DNA from: Sweltsa coloradensis
Lineage: Eukaryota > Arthropoda > Insecta > Plecoptera > Chloroperlidae
Direction of reading: 5' to 3'
DNA: 64,000 nucleotides
NCBI GenBank assembly: GCA_024449915.1
Contig: JAMZAV010000029.1
Location: 1,922,001 to 1,986,000 of the forward strand
In this document: positions 22,645 through 34,981 of the stretch, in pieces
Layout of the letters: each line of letters opens with the position of its first letter
Position numbering within the stretch: the first letter of the stretch is position 1
Program-made: the position numbers and the translations under genes
Notes under the pieces: model-generated
Databases searched by the model: none
What the model was told of the DNA's origin: nothing
Seen by the model: only the letters and a program-made list of their open reading frames with translations

Positions 22645-24514
22645 ACAACTTAATAAATTAAGCTAAATTTAACAATTTCTCGATCAAGTGATTAAATAAG
22701 TATTAGTGTAGAGAATAACTAAACATAATAATGCGATATCAAAATAATTTTGTACAAAGAAGTTATATTTAAATGACATCCGATATTAAATAATTCATTA
22801 TTTAATTTTATTGAAATACGTAGCATATTTGGTTTATAGTGATTTGAGCACATACAGTAACGGCACGGTTGTAAAACTGATTTTGATTGATTGATGTTCT
22901 AGCACGAGAAGGGTTCAAAATAAGACCGATATTATATTCGTTTAACTGTCTGTTCTGAATTTATATGCTTTGGAAAGGATCAAGTTCCATCACACTTAAA
23001 ATTAGATAGGCTTAACTTAAAACCTGACCTTTTATAACAATTATATTTTATTGAAGGCAGGTCACATAAATTGTTTTTTATTGGAGGCACTTTTAGATTA
23101 AAAAATATGTATAACTTAAATTGCACGGTTTTGAATAACCTCAATTTTATTCAATACATTTTTATCAGGGATGTCGGATTCAAAGTTGGTTGGCCGTACG
23201 TCACATGCACATGCATTGCATGTTCACCATTTACCATGTGCAATGTACGTGTTTTTGCAACCAGTACAATTTGAATGTGCGGATTTAACCTAGCACCACA
23301 GATAAATACTCATACCGGAGGATATACTGTCGGGTCGTAAGGCGTGCCCAGCTTTCACCAACAATTTCTGGTCGCCTTTGTTTCACATAAAAACAAAATC
23401 TGTGCTTAAATAGCCTTGAACGAACATCAATTAATCATTCTTTGTGTTCGAAATCTTCGTGAAAAGATCAGTGACAAGTCTGTTTTTGAAACACATTGAC
23501 TGCGATTTACCCTGAATAAGGTTACTTCATAAAAAAAAGTCCGGCAAACGCTTCATAAAATTTGTATACAAAAACCGTATAATAGCCAGAGTCGCTTCGA
23601 GTTTGGCGTCATTATAGATGTGCCAGTTTTAAATATCAACCATTTATTTTCATTACTTAAAATGACAAAATAAGTTAACCGTATTTCCGTTGTGAGAAAC
23701 TTTCCCATTTAAAATAATACCTTTATATAACAAAAAAAAAAACAAGAAGAAAGAATGAAAAATGATCATTAAAACACACAAATGCACGATGGCATCCCCC
23801 TATAGGAGAAGGTATTTACACCGGCAATGTAGACCATCCTCCTCGGCATTAAATATAAAATACTGGGGCATTATTATGCAGCTGGCTGCTATTAAAATGA
23901 AAGGGGAAGGTGTGTGGCCCAGCTTGCCTTTCGGCCCGAGCGGGCTCTGACCGGCACAAAAAGACGACAGCAGTGGAATGACGACACAGAAAATAGATAA
24001 AAGTCGGCGAGCGGTGAATTTGGATGTTGGCCAAAACGGGGAGGGTTTTCTAAAGGGTGTTGGGGGGGGGGTCGTCTCGGGCACGGTAGTTCCGTCGTAG
24101 AGGACGCGCTTCTGAATGGTAAGCAGAGGGTGACACATAAAGTCATGGGGGGGGGGACAAACAGGTCGTTAACTTGTCCATCATTACTTGGTAGCACGTA
24201 TGTGGGTTTAACCAATGCTCTTACAAAGGTTAGGTTCGTAACGAGTTTTCTGAATTTTAAATTTGGATTGAATAGTATGAACTACGAGTTTTTTATATCA
24301 AAATGTAGAAATTTAAATTTCACCATCGCCCATTGATGACACAACATAATGCCACATTACAAATTAACTTAGCATTATCAATACCGGACGAGAAATAAAG
24401 TCTTTAGTTTGAAGGTTCTACTCTTATCAGAAAATAAGCTAGTTTTAGTTCAGAACTTCGAAAACTTTAATTGATACAAGTTGGCTAAATCTGAACTCGG
24501 AACCGATCATCAGT
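22645..24514. other. No gene seen; G/C-run rich patch at 23800-24200
   Basis: The left part is AT-rich and unassigned. From about 23790 to 24210 GC rises and runs of nine or more G occur at 24062 and 24147. Several overlapping frames of 61-112 codons exist on both strands here. None has a recognised domain and they mutually overlap, so none is annotated as a gene. Confidence 0.45.
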
Positions 24515-24780
24515 TCTTGTCTTAGGATTTTTTAAACAATGACTTTAAAGCCGTCCTAGCAACGAGGCACAAAATAAATTCATGAATTGTTCTGATTCGG
24601 CCTTGTTGATTCTGGCGTTTATCTGCGGGTGCTCGCACTGTCCATACCACTGATTGCTATATTTTCTATTAAAAAAATATCGATCTTTGGTTGGTTATCG
24701 CTCACTCGTCGATTGCTTCGGGGCCTACAGGGTTGGCTTGTTGGCTTTGATTTACTGCCCCCCACTGAAAATCAGTTATG
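24515..24780 (+). mobile_element. SINE-1, head missing
   Basis: The body is clear (GCCGTCCTAGCAACGAGGCA, GATTGCTATATTTTCTATTA, TTGGTTATCGCTCACTCGTC, GGGCCTACAGGGTTGGCTTG, CCCCCCACTGAAAATCAGTTAT). It stops within the tail palindrome and continues into other sequence. Confidence 0.75.
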
Positions 24781-25214
24781 GGAAAAGTACGAATTTATTT
24801 GTGACAATTTGGCACAAATTCTATACTACTGTTTAAACTAGAGACGTAAACCATACCTGCTTTCAAAGTAGAGTATTTTAAAATTATTTTAAAACACCAA
24901 CTCACACTAGACTAGATTTTTGGAGCTTTGGCCTATGGACCCCACGGATCCTTTGTCAAAGGGGCTCAAGATAAATGGCCCCCCTATCCCGAACCAAGTG
25001 GCGATTTTCCGAGGGTGCAGTAAATATAATCCGGTTTTAATAGTTGCAAAGCAGGCTTCACGCACAATGTATTGGATATGTCGGGGGGGGGGGGCATCCC
25101 CCCAACAAAACAGCGCCACTAGCAGATTTATTTTCGAAGCATATTTGTTCGACGATAACACAATTTGATTTATTCCACTTTGATTCATTTTAAATTAAAT
25201 TATTTTTATTTCTC

Positions 25215-25320
25215 ATTTGGTTATCGGAAACACTCCGTAGGTGGATTTGTTAATTTGGGTTCGAACCCCGATCGGGATAGATTTTTTAACTTCTGAATTG
25301 AATTTAATATTATTACATCT
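25215..25320 (+). mobile_element. SINE-3-like tRNA-related fragment
   Basis: GGGTTCGAACCCCGATCGGGATAGATTTTTTAA-type sequence (B-box followed by a T-run at 25281-25286) aligns with the fragment at 51562-51660, which has CGGGAAAGATTTTGTAA in the same place. Only the 3' half of the tRNA-like head is recognisable. Confidence 0.45.
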
Positions 25321-25394
25321 AATATTATCTTATTATTATATCTATATATCTTGTATAAATAAAGTAAAATAAAATGAATGAAATGTCGTGTCCC

Positions 25395-25480
25395 CTAACT
25401 GTCCACCACTGAAAATCAGTTATATAACTGAGTGGGTAGACTCTAAATACAATTTATTTATTTATTTTATTTAAATATCT
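25395..25480 (+). mobile_element. SINE-1 tail fragment
   Basis: CCACTGAAAATCAGTTATAT, AACTGAGTGGGTAGACTCTA and an ATTTATTTATTT tail match the 3' end of the full SINE at 36546-37008. Confidence 0.75.
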
Positions 25481-25833
25481 TGTAAAATATCAATTAATAA
25501 AAGTTTTAGTATAGAGGGGGGTGGGGGCTAAGCCTCCCTGCCCCCCTCTAGCCTCCCGAAACGATACTGCCATCCCTATATCTCGAGGACTGTAAACTTA
25601 CAAAAACTATTTCAACTATTTCCATTCTAGTCAAATTCTATAGACACTACACAACAAACAACAGACCGACTAGCTTGGTCTAAGAATAACTCCAGAGGCG
25701 CTGGGACTGGCCCAATAGCCATGCAGAGTTCTTCGCTTACCTCACCGGTGTAACGATTGTATTTAATTCAGCGACGATCGGACGTAAATATCTCCACAAC
25801 AGATATAGGACTCACGACTCCCAATGTCCACTC

Positions 25834-25850
25834 GCCTCCGTGGCGCAACT

Positions 25851-25890
<40 letters not shown>

Positions 25891-25907
25891 GAATCCACCC
25901 GGGGGCG
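25834..25907 (+). tRNA. tRNA-Asn (anticodon GUU)
   Basis: Every arm of a canonical cloverleaf can be drawn. The acceptor stem is GCCTCCG / CGGGGGC with one G-U pair. The D stem is GCGC/GCGC with loop AACTGGTTA. The anticodon stem is TTCGG/CCGAA with loop CTGTTAA, so the anticodon is GTT for asparagine. A five-base variable loop AGGTT follows. The T stem is GGTGG/CCACC with loop TTCGAAT, and the discriminator base is G, as usual for tRNA-Asn. The A- and B-box promoters are internal (B-box GGTTCGAATCC at 25886-25896). A run of seven T at 25910-25916, three bases after the gene, is the expected Pol III terminator. The CCA end is not encoded. No intron. All stems are free of mismatches, so this is a functional-looking gene, not a SINE head. 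Confidence 0.95.
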
Positions 25908-25909
25908 AA

Positions 25910-25916
25910 TTTTTTT
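25910..25916 (+). terminator. Pol III terminator of tRNA-Asn
   Basis: Seven consecutive T beginning three bases past the tRNA 3' end. Confidence 0.85.
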
Positions 25917-28604
25917 GACGCTTTTTAAGAATTTTTATAACTCCAAAATAAATTATACTAATCAAATGAAATACAATACAATATAATTTAGCGTAAAGCG
26001 TTGATGTCTTAATCGAAATGCAAATCTGTGCTTGTTTCAAGATTTTCTTTGACCGCTATGACGCGAATGAAAAGGATGCATTTATTATTTTAATCTCGCA
26101 AATAATCTCAATGGATAAATTGAATAATAATTACTTATTAATTAATTTTATTTTAATTAAATAACCATAATGACGACTCTCCTAAACATACATGAAACGT
26201 CAGGGTTTTAACAATACGTGGCGTTTAATGATAAGGAGAATTTATTAGACCCGGGTTGCAAAAGTCTACTATACTGGGTGTGTCCGATACAGGAAAGAGT
26301 GGGGCAAACGTAACCACAATGAATGTTTAGAACACATATTCAAAGCATAATTCTATGCTATTCTATTTGACCACATCAAACATTATAAGTATAATCTGCG
26401 GTTTTTATCTACTTATAAAAAGTGTTAGTACAGGAAGATTCTGTGAAAATTTTATTTGGTCTTTGTAGCCTTGTGAATGATGTAGAGAAAAAACTACATT
26501 TTTAAATAGAACATCGTGGAATAACGATATTAATGCTACAATTTGTTCCGATTGCATGCAAATATCGTGGCATGTCTAACTAAGTTTGTACACTTTAAAA
26601 AAAAAAAAATCTTTCAACTGTTTTGAATTTAAAGTATTGATTGAAATTAAACATTGCATCTAGTTTTGAGTGAATTTCCGCATTCGTTTTGAAATTGGTA
26701 CTTTATGGCTGATTTCCCAATTAATTTTTTGTTGACAAAATATTTTGCTGTTTAATTCTAGTTTCTTTTTCATCCAGACAACTTAACATCCGCATTTTGG
26801 ACTTTTTAAAGGCGATTCAATGGCTCCAATCTATTCTTCGATTTTGTCAGAAAGTTCAAAACACCAATGATTTGTCTAATTTTTTTGAAAAAGTGATAGA
26901 TAAGTGTCATACTTTCATCTTTTATTACGATTTACACGTAATTTTATGAATTTGATCTGCAGGAAATGGATACTGCCATCATCAAATGCCTCCCAATCCT
27001 CCTTGGAATTGTAATTTCCATTACAAGACACTAAACAGTTTTTATGTCAAGACGTTGATTTCACTCTCGTTTTTATCTGGCACGTCACTGAGTGGTGTTC
27101 ACTTTTACGACGTCGTCAAACGAAACTTGTTCCGGTTGTGTTTTATTGTTTGGCACAAATTTCTACTCAACCAACAGTAATTGAAAACAATGAAACTCTG
27201 GCCGATTATCAGCCAATGAGCTTTCGGAGTTTGAAAGTGGAAAATCACAATTTAATTCAATGCAATAGCGTTTCTTTTCAAAACGATTTTTGTACATTTT
27301 ATGTTATCATCAATATAATTATTATAAATGACGATGCAATTAAAAAAGTAAGTATCATTTTATTTAGAGAAAAGGTTTTAAAACCCTTTGTCGCCACTTT
27401 AAAGTACATTCAACAATATTGATGTTTGCTTATTATCCAGAATTGGCAAAACATATTTCACAATTCTGTGAAATATTTTGTTTTCCTAAAAAACATTTTC
27501 AAAACATTTGATAAGCACATTATTGCAATATAATGTTGGTTGATTTTGACTGCGATTTAATGGTTTCAAATATGAATTGAGATCAGCTTTATATAAAATA
27601 ACACCATGCCGAATTTAGAGTGGGGACGAACTTTTTATAATTAACTAATTTAACTATACAAAGTTATATTCTTTCCATCATTCCTTATCCATTTGTATTC
27701 ATTTAACTAATTTATTTGTTAGTTATCCAATTCATGTGTTTAAACCTTGGAATGACGTATGTTTTATTAGATTATGCATAATTATATTGCACTTGTGGGA
27801 CAATGGTCGCGTTGCCAAAAAACATTTATTTCAACAAATCTTATTTAATTAATATTGTCTTTTGAAAACATAAAAACAAAAGTGACAAGTTCTATGAAAA
27901 TAACTAGCCCACCAAGTTGTCCTCCACATTATCATTTTACAATAGATATACCTCACTCTTCCAACACTCATACGTCTTATTTACTACAATTCAGAAAAAA
28001 ATCTGAAATCTGCTTGTATTATGCGTTTTACTTTATACGCATATCAGCTTATTTTCATTTATTTATGAAATGGTTTTAATACAGCATTTTTTTATACCAT
28101 AAGGCGCATATGTGTAAAATCTTGAACTACAAAGCACAGCAAAATACTAAATTACAAAATAGGTATAGCATTGTAAAAGGAGGGAAGATGAGGACATATG
28201 GTTGACTAGCCGATGCCGTACGAATAGAAATTACAAAGCCAAGGATCAGAGTCACTTAGAAAGTTAGGTTAGACACAACAAAGTGAGCAGACGGGTCGTT
28301 GACTTTAAGTAGAACAAAGTTACAAGTATAGTTACGAACATATTCTCAACTCGGGTCAACATACCTGGCTTTGGATACATGTGTTCCAAGCCAGTCGTAT
28401 TCTCGTCTACATACAGAGCAGAGGAAGTTCGCTGTTCAAAGTATAACTAGTCACACCGCTGTGCATGATTTAATATCCTAGGTCATGTACATGGTCGTTT
28501 GTAAGTGTGAATATTCAAGAGGAGTCGCTGAGGGTGACGCGGAGACGAGTTCAAGCGCTCAGCTGGCATTTCCGGGTAAACGGTTAATATCATCGGTATC
28601 ATAT
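25917..28604. other. No gene seen; unassigned sequence
   Basis: AT-rich; frames of 64-94 codons lack recognisable motifs. From about 28180 to 28600 the sequence is less AT-rich and looks low-copy, with no repeat shared elsewhere in the window. It has no open frame long enough to call. Confidence 0.45.
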
Positions 28605-29408
28605 TTCGATGAGCGTAGCGAGCGAAGCGAGTGAAGCGAAGACTTCAATTTCACTGACCCCCCAAAAAATTTAGCTCGGGTGTTTTTTTTTTTTTTTTTT
28701 TTTTTGTTTTTTTTATTATTTTTTTGTTTGTATTTTTGTCTGTTTGTTCGCTCTCTACCGGGCAAACGGCATATGCGATCTCGATGAAAATTTGACAGGA
28801 CCTTCGAAATCTCTGAACTTAGACTTGCTACGTTTTTGGGTACAATCGAAGAAATATTTCTCATGAATATCGTACTTTTACGATTTTTTTCGATTTTTAG
28901 TGCGATATTTTCGTGACATTTGGGCCGATTCTGACCAAACGGGTGCGGCTACAACGTTCATATTTCACATGGACATTAAGGTAATGGTGATGTATTGCTT
29001 TTTAAAAGAAAAAGTTGAAAAAGTTAGTCAGAATCTATAGAAATAAAGCTTTTAATATAAGTTTTTTGATTTTTTGTGCGATATTTTCGTGCCATTTGGG
29101 CCAATTCTGACCAAACGGGTGGGGCTACAACGTTCATATTATACATGGACATTAAGGTTATAGTGATGTAGTACCTTTTGAAAGAAAAAGTTGAAAAAGT
29201 TAGCCAGAATCCATATAAATAAAGCTTTTAATATAAGTTTTTTAAGGTAAATAATACCAATTGACAAGAAACAATAAAAACTTGACAACAATCACTTCAA
29301 TGCGTAGGCAACAAAACAAAGCACTTGCAAAAGTAAAGATATGCCACGCAAACTAAAAACTATAAAAAGCTCATCCTTCAACGCGGCGAGACTTTAGCGT
29401 TTTCCTAG
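28605..29408 (+). mobile_element. Rolling-circle-like element, family B, uninterrupted copy
   Basis: The 5' end is TTCGATGAGCGTAGCG (one change from TTGGATGAGCG). A T-run lies near 28682-28704. The sequence then resembles family A up to about 28890 and differs after. The centre is a tandem duplication with period 176 bp (marker GTGCGATATTTTCGTG at 28900 and 29076). The 3' end has GCTCATCCTTCAACGCGG, the stem AACGC/GCGTT, and terminal CTAG with host T. It serves as the empty-site reference for the insertion at 53738. Confidence 0.8.
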
Positions 29409-30629
29409 TTCACTATAACGTAATGCATATGTTATTTAACTGTCCTTCGATTGACTCAACGACTGTCATGGATATTTATATTGGTTAAACTAAATTGATT
29501 TTACTTGTCTTAGGCTAAAGAGGGCAAAACATGCCCTACATTGGAACTCCTGCTCTACGGGCAGGTAAATATCAATATAAAATAATCCAAAACATTTATT
29601 ATTTAAAAATATAAACACATTTAACCTCTTTATATATTAATATTTACATAATATTCAGTGTTCTTTTGTATCCATTTTGTAGAACCGGGCCAATATTCAG
29701 GCAATTAGTGAGTGTTCACATTTCCATGTGGTATTCTGTATTAGAGTTGAAGCACACATACTTGAAATAACCTTGTAATACTCATCTATAACTGAAATAC
29801 TAGACAATGTTAGCATCGCAAATGCGTAAGGACATTTTCCACTATAAATACAACTTCGCATACCGAACAGTTACACCACCATTCGAATCTCCGCCTCCTG
29901 TCTCCTTTCCCAACAATCTGATTATCCAATAACTCGTTGTTATCCAAGTTAGGGCACATTGTACACTATGGAAGGCAGATATTATGGAGATAATTCAAAT
30001 GATGTTGGTTCTACGAGCCGTATATAATCTCCATATTTAATTTAATTAAATGTAAGGGCCCACCCAAGTGACTTGCAGAAATCTCTGTGTTACATTCTCT
30101 GCTGTTTAGAATGTGCCTCGAAATGACATTACGTTGTTTTGTATAAATAGCTTTGTTCTGCGTATCTTCGTCTGACTCGATATTTGGATGCAGCAAGTTT
30201 ATATTGTATTTGAGTAAACTTTGTATATTTTCAAGAGTAATTAATTAAGTATTCTAAAAATTTGTATATATTCTATTGTACGATCGATATTATACATGAT
30301 GATTGAAGAACAGAATCCTTTCTATAACAATATAAGATTTAAGATTAACTTTAGTTCCCATTTAGCCTCCAACGTCTGAGAGTCATCATTTTTCTCGTTT
30401 GATTTTCTTTATCATACAAAGTTACAAAACGGGATTGGGGAATAACAATTTTGCCAATTTACCTCGACAGTTATTTTAAGCAGAAGAATTAGTTGCAATA
30501 AAATAACGAAGGTGAATCAACGCGCCCTTATCTAATTACATCATCTCATCTCAACTGTTGGCTTTCGTTCAGTTCGCAGATTGAGGTAAACACAAGTCAA
30601 AGTTGACCATAATTAATTTGAAAGGTGTA
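29409..30629. other. No gene seen; unassigned sequence
   Basis: AT-rich with short frames only. No shared repeat recognised. Confidence 0.5.
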
Positions 30630-30915
30630 AATAAATAATAATAAATACATTATATTTTGAGTCTACCCACTCAGTTATATAACTGATTTTCAGTGGGGGA
30701 CTTTAAATCAAAGCGACCAAGCCAACCCTGCAGGCCCCGACGCAATCGACGAGTGAGCGATAACCAACCAAAGATCGATATTTTTAAATAGGAAATATAT
30801 AGCAATCAGTGGTATGGACAGTGCGAACACCCGCAAATCAACGCCAGAATCAACAAGGCCGATTGAGAACAACTCTGAAATTTATTATGTGCTTCGTTGC
30901 TAGGACGGCTCCAAA
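30630..30915 (-). mobile_element. SINE-1, head missing
   Basis: Tail AAATAAATAATAATAAATAC at the left; palindrome TCAGTTATATAACTGA at 30676-30691; body GACCAAGCCAACCCTGCAGG, CGACGAGTGAGCGATAACCA and TGCTTCGTTGCTAGGACGGC. It ends before the tRNA-like head. Confidence 0.8.
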
Positions 30916-31925
30916 TTCAATTTCAGCCATAACGTTACTTTGTTATTTAATGAATACACATATTTCTTCATTTTTCAACTTCTAATATTTATTTTATTTT
31001 AAAATTAACATTTTGAAGTCTAATAAATTTGAGTACTTCGTTCGATAATTTTTTTAATCTTTTGAAAACTCTATTAATGCGTTATAAAGTTGTCTATAAC
31101 TAACTATTTGACCGATAAATTGACTCAAAACAGGCAATTTCCTAAAATGAGATATACATAATTTTATTCACTTCACAATTCACTTTCAGTTGTCACTTAG
31201 GCTAAGTCACGTTGAGACTTTTGACTTAAAAAAACCATTTCCTTTTAGTCAAAAACGCGCAGTTAGAAAATATCCTCTCAACCGATTTTCCGCGAGTAGT
31301 ATACTGTAGCTGATTCCGTCCTTTTAATTGGCAAACTCCTCGCCGGGAGTGACTCCCTTATCTCAGTCCATACGTTCTCTCTTCTCTCGTCGAGATTGAT
31401 TCGATAACTGACAATCCGTACACTGACCACACGCGCCTAGGGCCCTTAATCTCGGAAGAACTTCGTGAAATCTCAAACTTCTCAGCAACTATGGACGACC
31501 GCAGCCTTCTAGATAACTTTCTCTCTTATAAGAAGTTCGTTCTTTCGTGTAGAAAACAGACTTGGTAGATGAATAACTTGATCCTATTGAGGGAGGGAAA
31601 AGTTTTTTAGTACATGTTAGATTAGTAGGGATGATAAGAAAAACCGCGGGAATTTCATTAATTTGGTACATTGTAGAGTTGGAATCCTGGTTCCTTTAAA
31701 GATGTTGTCGGGCTGACTTCTTATGCAGGGAGTCGGTCTGGGTTTGTTCGTGATCCCGGAGTGAAATGACTTGGCAAATAATAAGAGAGAACTGTTGTAC
31801 TAAGCTTTTTCTTAGGGAATTAAAACATATTTCTTAACCAGCCTGTGCTCTTTTGAAACTTTCATTTAAACTTGTACGTAACTTGCTTAAAAACATAATC
31901 AATGATAATAAATAAAGCATTTAAT
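30916..31925. other. No gene seen; GC-richer low-copy patch
   Basis: 31280-31560 is distinctly less AT-rich than its surroundings and contains no repeat seen elsewhere in the window. A short ATG frame at 31490 runs only about 25 codons. It could be an exon or regulatory segment of a host gene, but nothing in the sequence proves it. Confidence 0.4.
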
Positions 31926-31940
31926 TTATTTAAATACAAT

Positions 31941-32075
<135 letters not shown>

Positions 32076-32360
32076 AGAAGCTTTTAATGTTTCAAGTTAT
32101 CAGAGTATAACAACACTTAGTTTTGATGTACGTAGATTTGTGTTTTGTTATAAGTTTGTTTGATACTGATTGCACTTTCGTAATTTACTAATTGAGGGAA
32201 TTTCGTTCAATAATTGTACAGACCTGGGATAATTTTACTAACTCAAGAACTTATCTTATCGACATTGAAAGTTTAGTAAACCAGGTTATTTCCTAGACTT
32301 AATTACGTTTTAGTGGCAGATATAAATGTTGGATTGAATTAAGTGTCTCGTTGTTTACAA

Positions 32361-33470
32361 TTTTTTTTTTTTTTTTTATGTCATAGAACATAGAACATAC
32401 ATGACTCATACACCATAGCAAAATTGTACAAATAAATAATTAATGTTACATAGGCCTACAGAAATAAATCTAACAAGAATATAATCAAAAAACCCACAAG
32501 CCTGAAAAAGGCTTAACTGTGGGTAAAGACAATTAATAAATTATTTAAGATGGTGACAATACAGAGAACGGAACATATAACCAAAATAAGCATGACATAT
32601 TCAGTTAATTTGTGAAATCCAAAAAAATTACAGAAAAAGAACAAAGAGCTTAGAAAAATAAATAAATAAATCGGAAAACATTGTCAAAAGGTGTCAGAAA
32701 GAAGATAAGATTTTAGTTCAGTTTTAATTTTTGAAATGTTAGACAAGGTTTTCAGTGAGGAGGGCATCAAGTTGAACGTAGAAGGAACCGAGTAAGAAAG
32801 TGAAAGTTGGCCATATTTGTTGTTAAAATTGGGAATTTTGAATGCCCCCGCCACTTTTAGCCTTGTATCCTTGCACGAGTCTAACAGAATCTTGAAATCT
32901 GATTTAAAATAGAAGTGTAATATAAATCTATATATAAACAATGAAGATATTGGCAGCACATTACAAAAAGAAAATATTTGTTTACGGGAGAGTTCAGAAT
33001 CGGTTTTGAAGTCACACATTACCATTTTTTACATTTTTATTTGTAAATCTTCAACCCTTTGAATGTGACACCGCGAAGCATTGCCCCAAGCTAAAATGCC
33101 ATACAAAATCAAAGATTCGGCTATGGATTGATACACGGTTCTAAATAAGGAAAAAGGTAATACATATTTTAGAATATAAAGCCGAGAGGAGCAAGAGCGT
33201 AGTCTGTTACATAATTTATCAATATGATATTTCCACGAAAAGTGCCTATCTACAGTTAATCCCAGGTACTCATAAGTATTTACACATTCAATTTTCCCAC
33301 TACATTCACAATCGGTCAATTCAGCCATTGTATGAATGAAGTTGAAAGCGTGATAAATAATTTAATTGGAAAATCTTTTTCGTGGTTGTGGGGTGTGCAT
33401 ATATGTACAATTTTGGTTTTAGAAGAGTTAATTACTAGTTCTTTATCGTGATTCCAACGTAAAAGACTGT
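32361..33470 (-). mobile_element. 5'-truncated LINE with poly(A) tail
   Basis: On the minus strand the element ends in a 17-base poly(A) (T-run at 32361-32377), preceded by about 300 bases of 3' UTR and the RT C-terminal coding remnant. The 5' end is not defined; it lies near 33470, where reading-frame similarity fades. Confidence 0.65.
32684..33445 (-). pseudogene. LINE reverse transcriptase C-terminal region, broken
   Basis: Read on the minus strand, an upstream segment (complement of about 33445-33370) has the post-palm signature INSSKTKIVHI. A one-base frame change lies near 33365-33380. The next frame gives YHAFNFIHTM, then CVNTYEYLGLTVDRHFSW (the YLG motif) and ILYGILAWGNAS. An in-frame TAA at 33029-33031 interrupts the ORF; the same frame continues to VPSTFNLMPSSL and ends with LKSYLLSDTF and a stop near 32684. 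The YLG motif and the C-terminal L..YLL block are typical of CR1/L2/jockey-group LINEs. Two disabling changes plus 5' truncation show a dead copy. It differs from the LINE at the start of the window. Confidence 0.75.
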
Positions 33471-34288
33471 ATAATAATATATAATTACTTTAATTAATTA
33501 AACTATATAATAAGTTAAACATATTTTAACTAAAGGTTTTTCATAATTTAATTGTACATTTTCTTTAAAAGCACAGTTTAAGCCGCCATAACGTAGCTCT
33601 TGACAACTCCAAAAAAATATTTTAACCATTAAAGTGCTTTTAGTTGGCTTATTAAATAATTACATAAGATAACGTTGAGACCTAGACTCGCGAAAGAGTT
33701 GGGCACGAAATAATTAATTCGAGTCAAAACAAAGAAGGAATTCATTCCAACATCCTGTTACAAAAATTATAAATTTATGCTTAGTACGTTTCCATTAACG
33801 TTCACGACTTTTTGTTTTTGTGGATCTCATATAACATTTTAATGTAAAAAATAGGAGCTTTTGAAGGTACGGTGCAAATGTATGATTTGATATGATACTA
33901 ATAACTTATATCAAAGACATTGTGAACTAAATGAATTTCAGAGGAGAAAATAAAAATAAAATCTATTGAAATTCGATACAAAGAATGAAGCAGACAAGAC
34001 GTAAACGAAATAAAGGAGATGGTTGTATGTGTTTATGAAGGCTATAGAGAGATGGAGGAGGGCACCTAAAATGATAACAATTATTGACACGAAAAGTTGG
34101 CCAGAGGATATTAAAGGCGGATACACTAACTAGTCACGCCATTACTTCTTATTTGGCAATTACCGAGAGTTGGATTGGAGACACACATACTCGGCTGACG
34201 GTCGCTGATATTGAATGTTAAAGCAATATTTCTGATATTTCCTCAAGATTACAAATCCGCGCTGAGATTTGATAGTTTTGGCTCGTTT
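33471..34288. other. No gene seen; unassigned sequence
   Basis: AT-rich with short frames only. Confidence 0.5.
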
Positions 34289-34880
34289 TTGGATGAGCGT
34301 AGCGAGCGAAGCGAAGATTCCATTTCACTACACTGGAGAAAAAAATCCGAATGTTTTTTTTTTTTTTTCTGTATTTTTGTCTGTTTGTTAACACGATTCC
34401 GGCTAAACCGATACTCTGATTGCAATGAAATTTTATGGAGGCCTTCGAAATCTCTGAACCAAGAACTACCACGTTTTTGAGCGCATTCGAAAATTATTTC
34501 TCATGAAAATCGCAATTTTACGATTTTTTTTCGATTTTTAAAAAAATTATTCGACTTATAACTAATACATGCTTTATCCGATTGTAATGATTTTTTCACA
34601 GAACCTTAATTTTATGAATTGATATATTTGTGTAAAATTTGAGCGTAATCAAATAATTATTTCTCATAAAAATCGCAATTTTACTATTTTTTCCTTTTTT
34701 AAAATTACGATTAATTAAAAAAAATAAGTTAATTTTTTATTTAATTTGATTTAATTTTAAAAAAATTTCAACAAAGTTCTGATTTTTTCACAGAACAACA
34801 GAAAATCCGCAAAACACATGGCAGCTCAATTCACCAATTACGCTCATCCAACAACGCGCGGGACTTAAGCGTTTTCGTAG
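34289..34880 (+). mobile_element. Helitron/Helentron-like element, family A copy 4 (short form)
   Basis: 5' end TTGGATGAGCGTAGCG; one 184-bp-type unit and only one 161-bp unit (single ATACATGCTTTATCCG mark near 34565). The 3' end has a decayed hairpin (ACGCGCGGGACTTAAGCGTT) and GTAG in place of CTAG, with host T. At 592 bp it is the shortest family A copy. Confidence 0.78.
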
Positions 34881-34981
34881 TGATAATGTGAAACCCGCCC
34901 ATCTGGTCCCAATAAGTGGCACAAAATCATTCGGTGTTTTCCCTTTTGAAAGGCAATATCAGCAAATAGCGCATGTCATGA

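Noticed and set aside
23762..24215. Cluster of overlapping frames on both strands (61-112 codons)
   Set aside because: They overlap one another in several frames, pass through G-runs and have no recognised domain; open frames are expected in a GC-richer patch.
25768..26040. 90-codon minus-strand frame containing FEPPTFRLTAERANQLRHGG
   Set aside because: This peptide is the antisense reading of the tRNA-Asn gene at 25834-25907; such peptides are a common false annotation.
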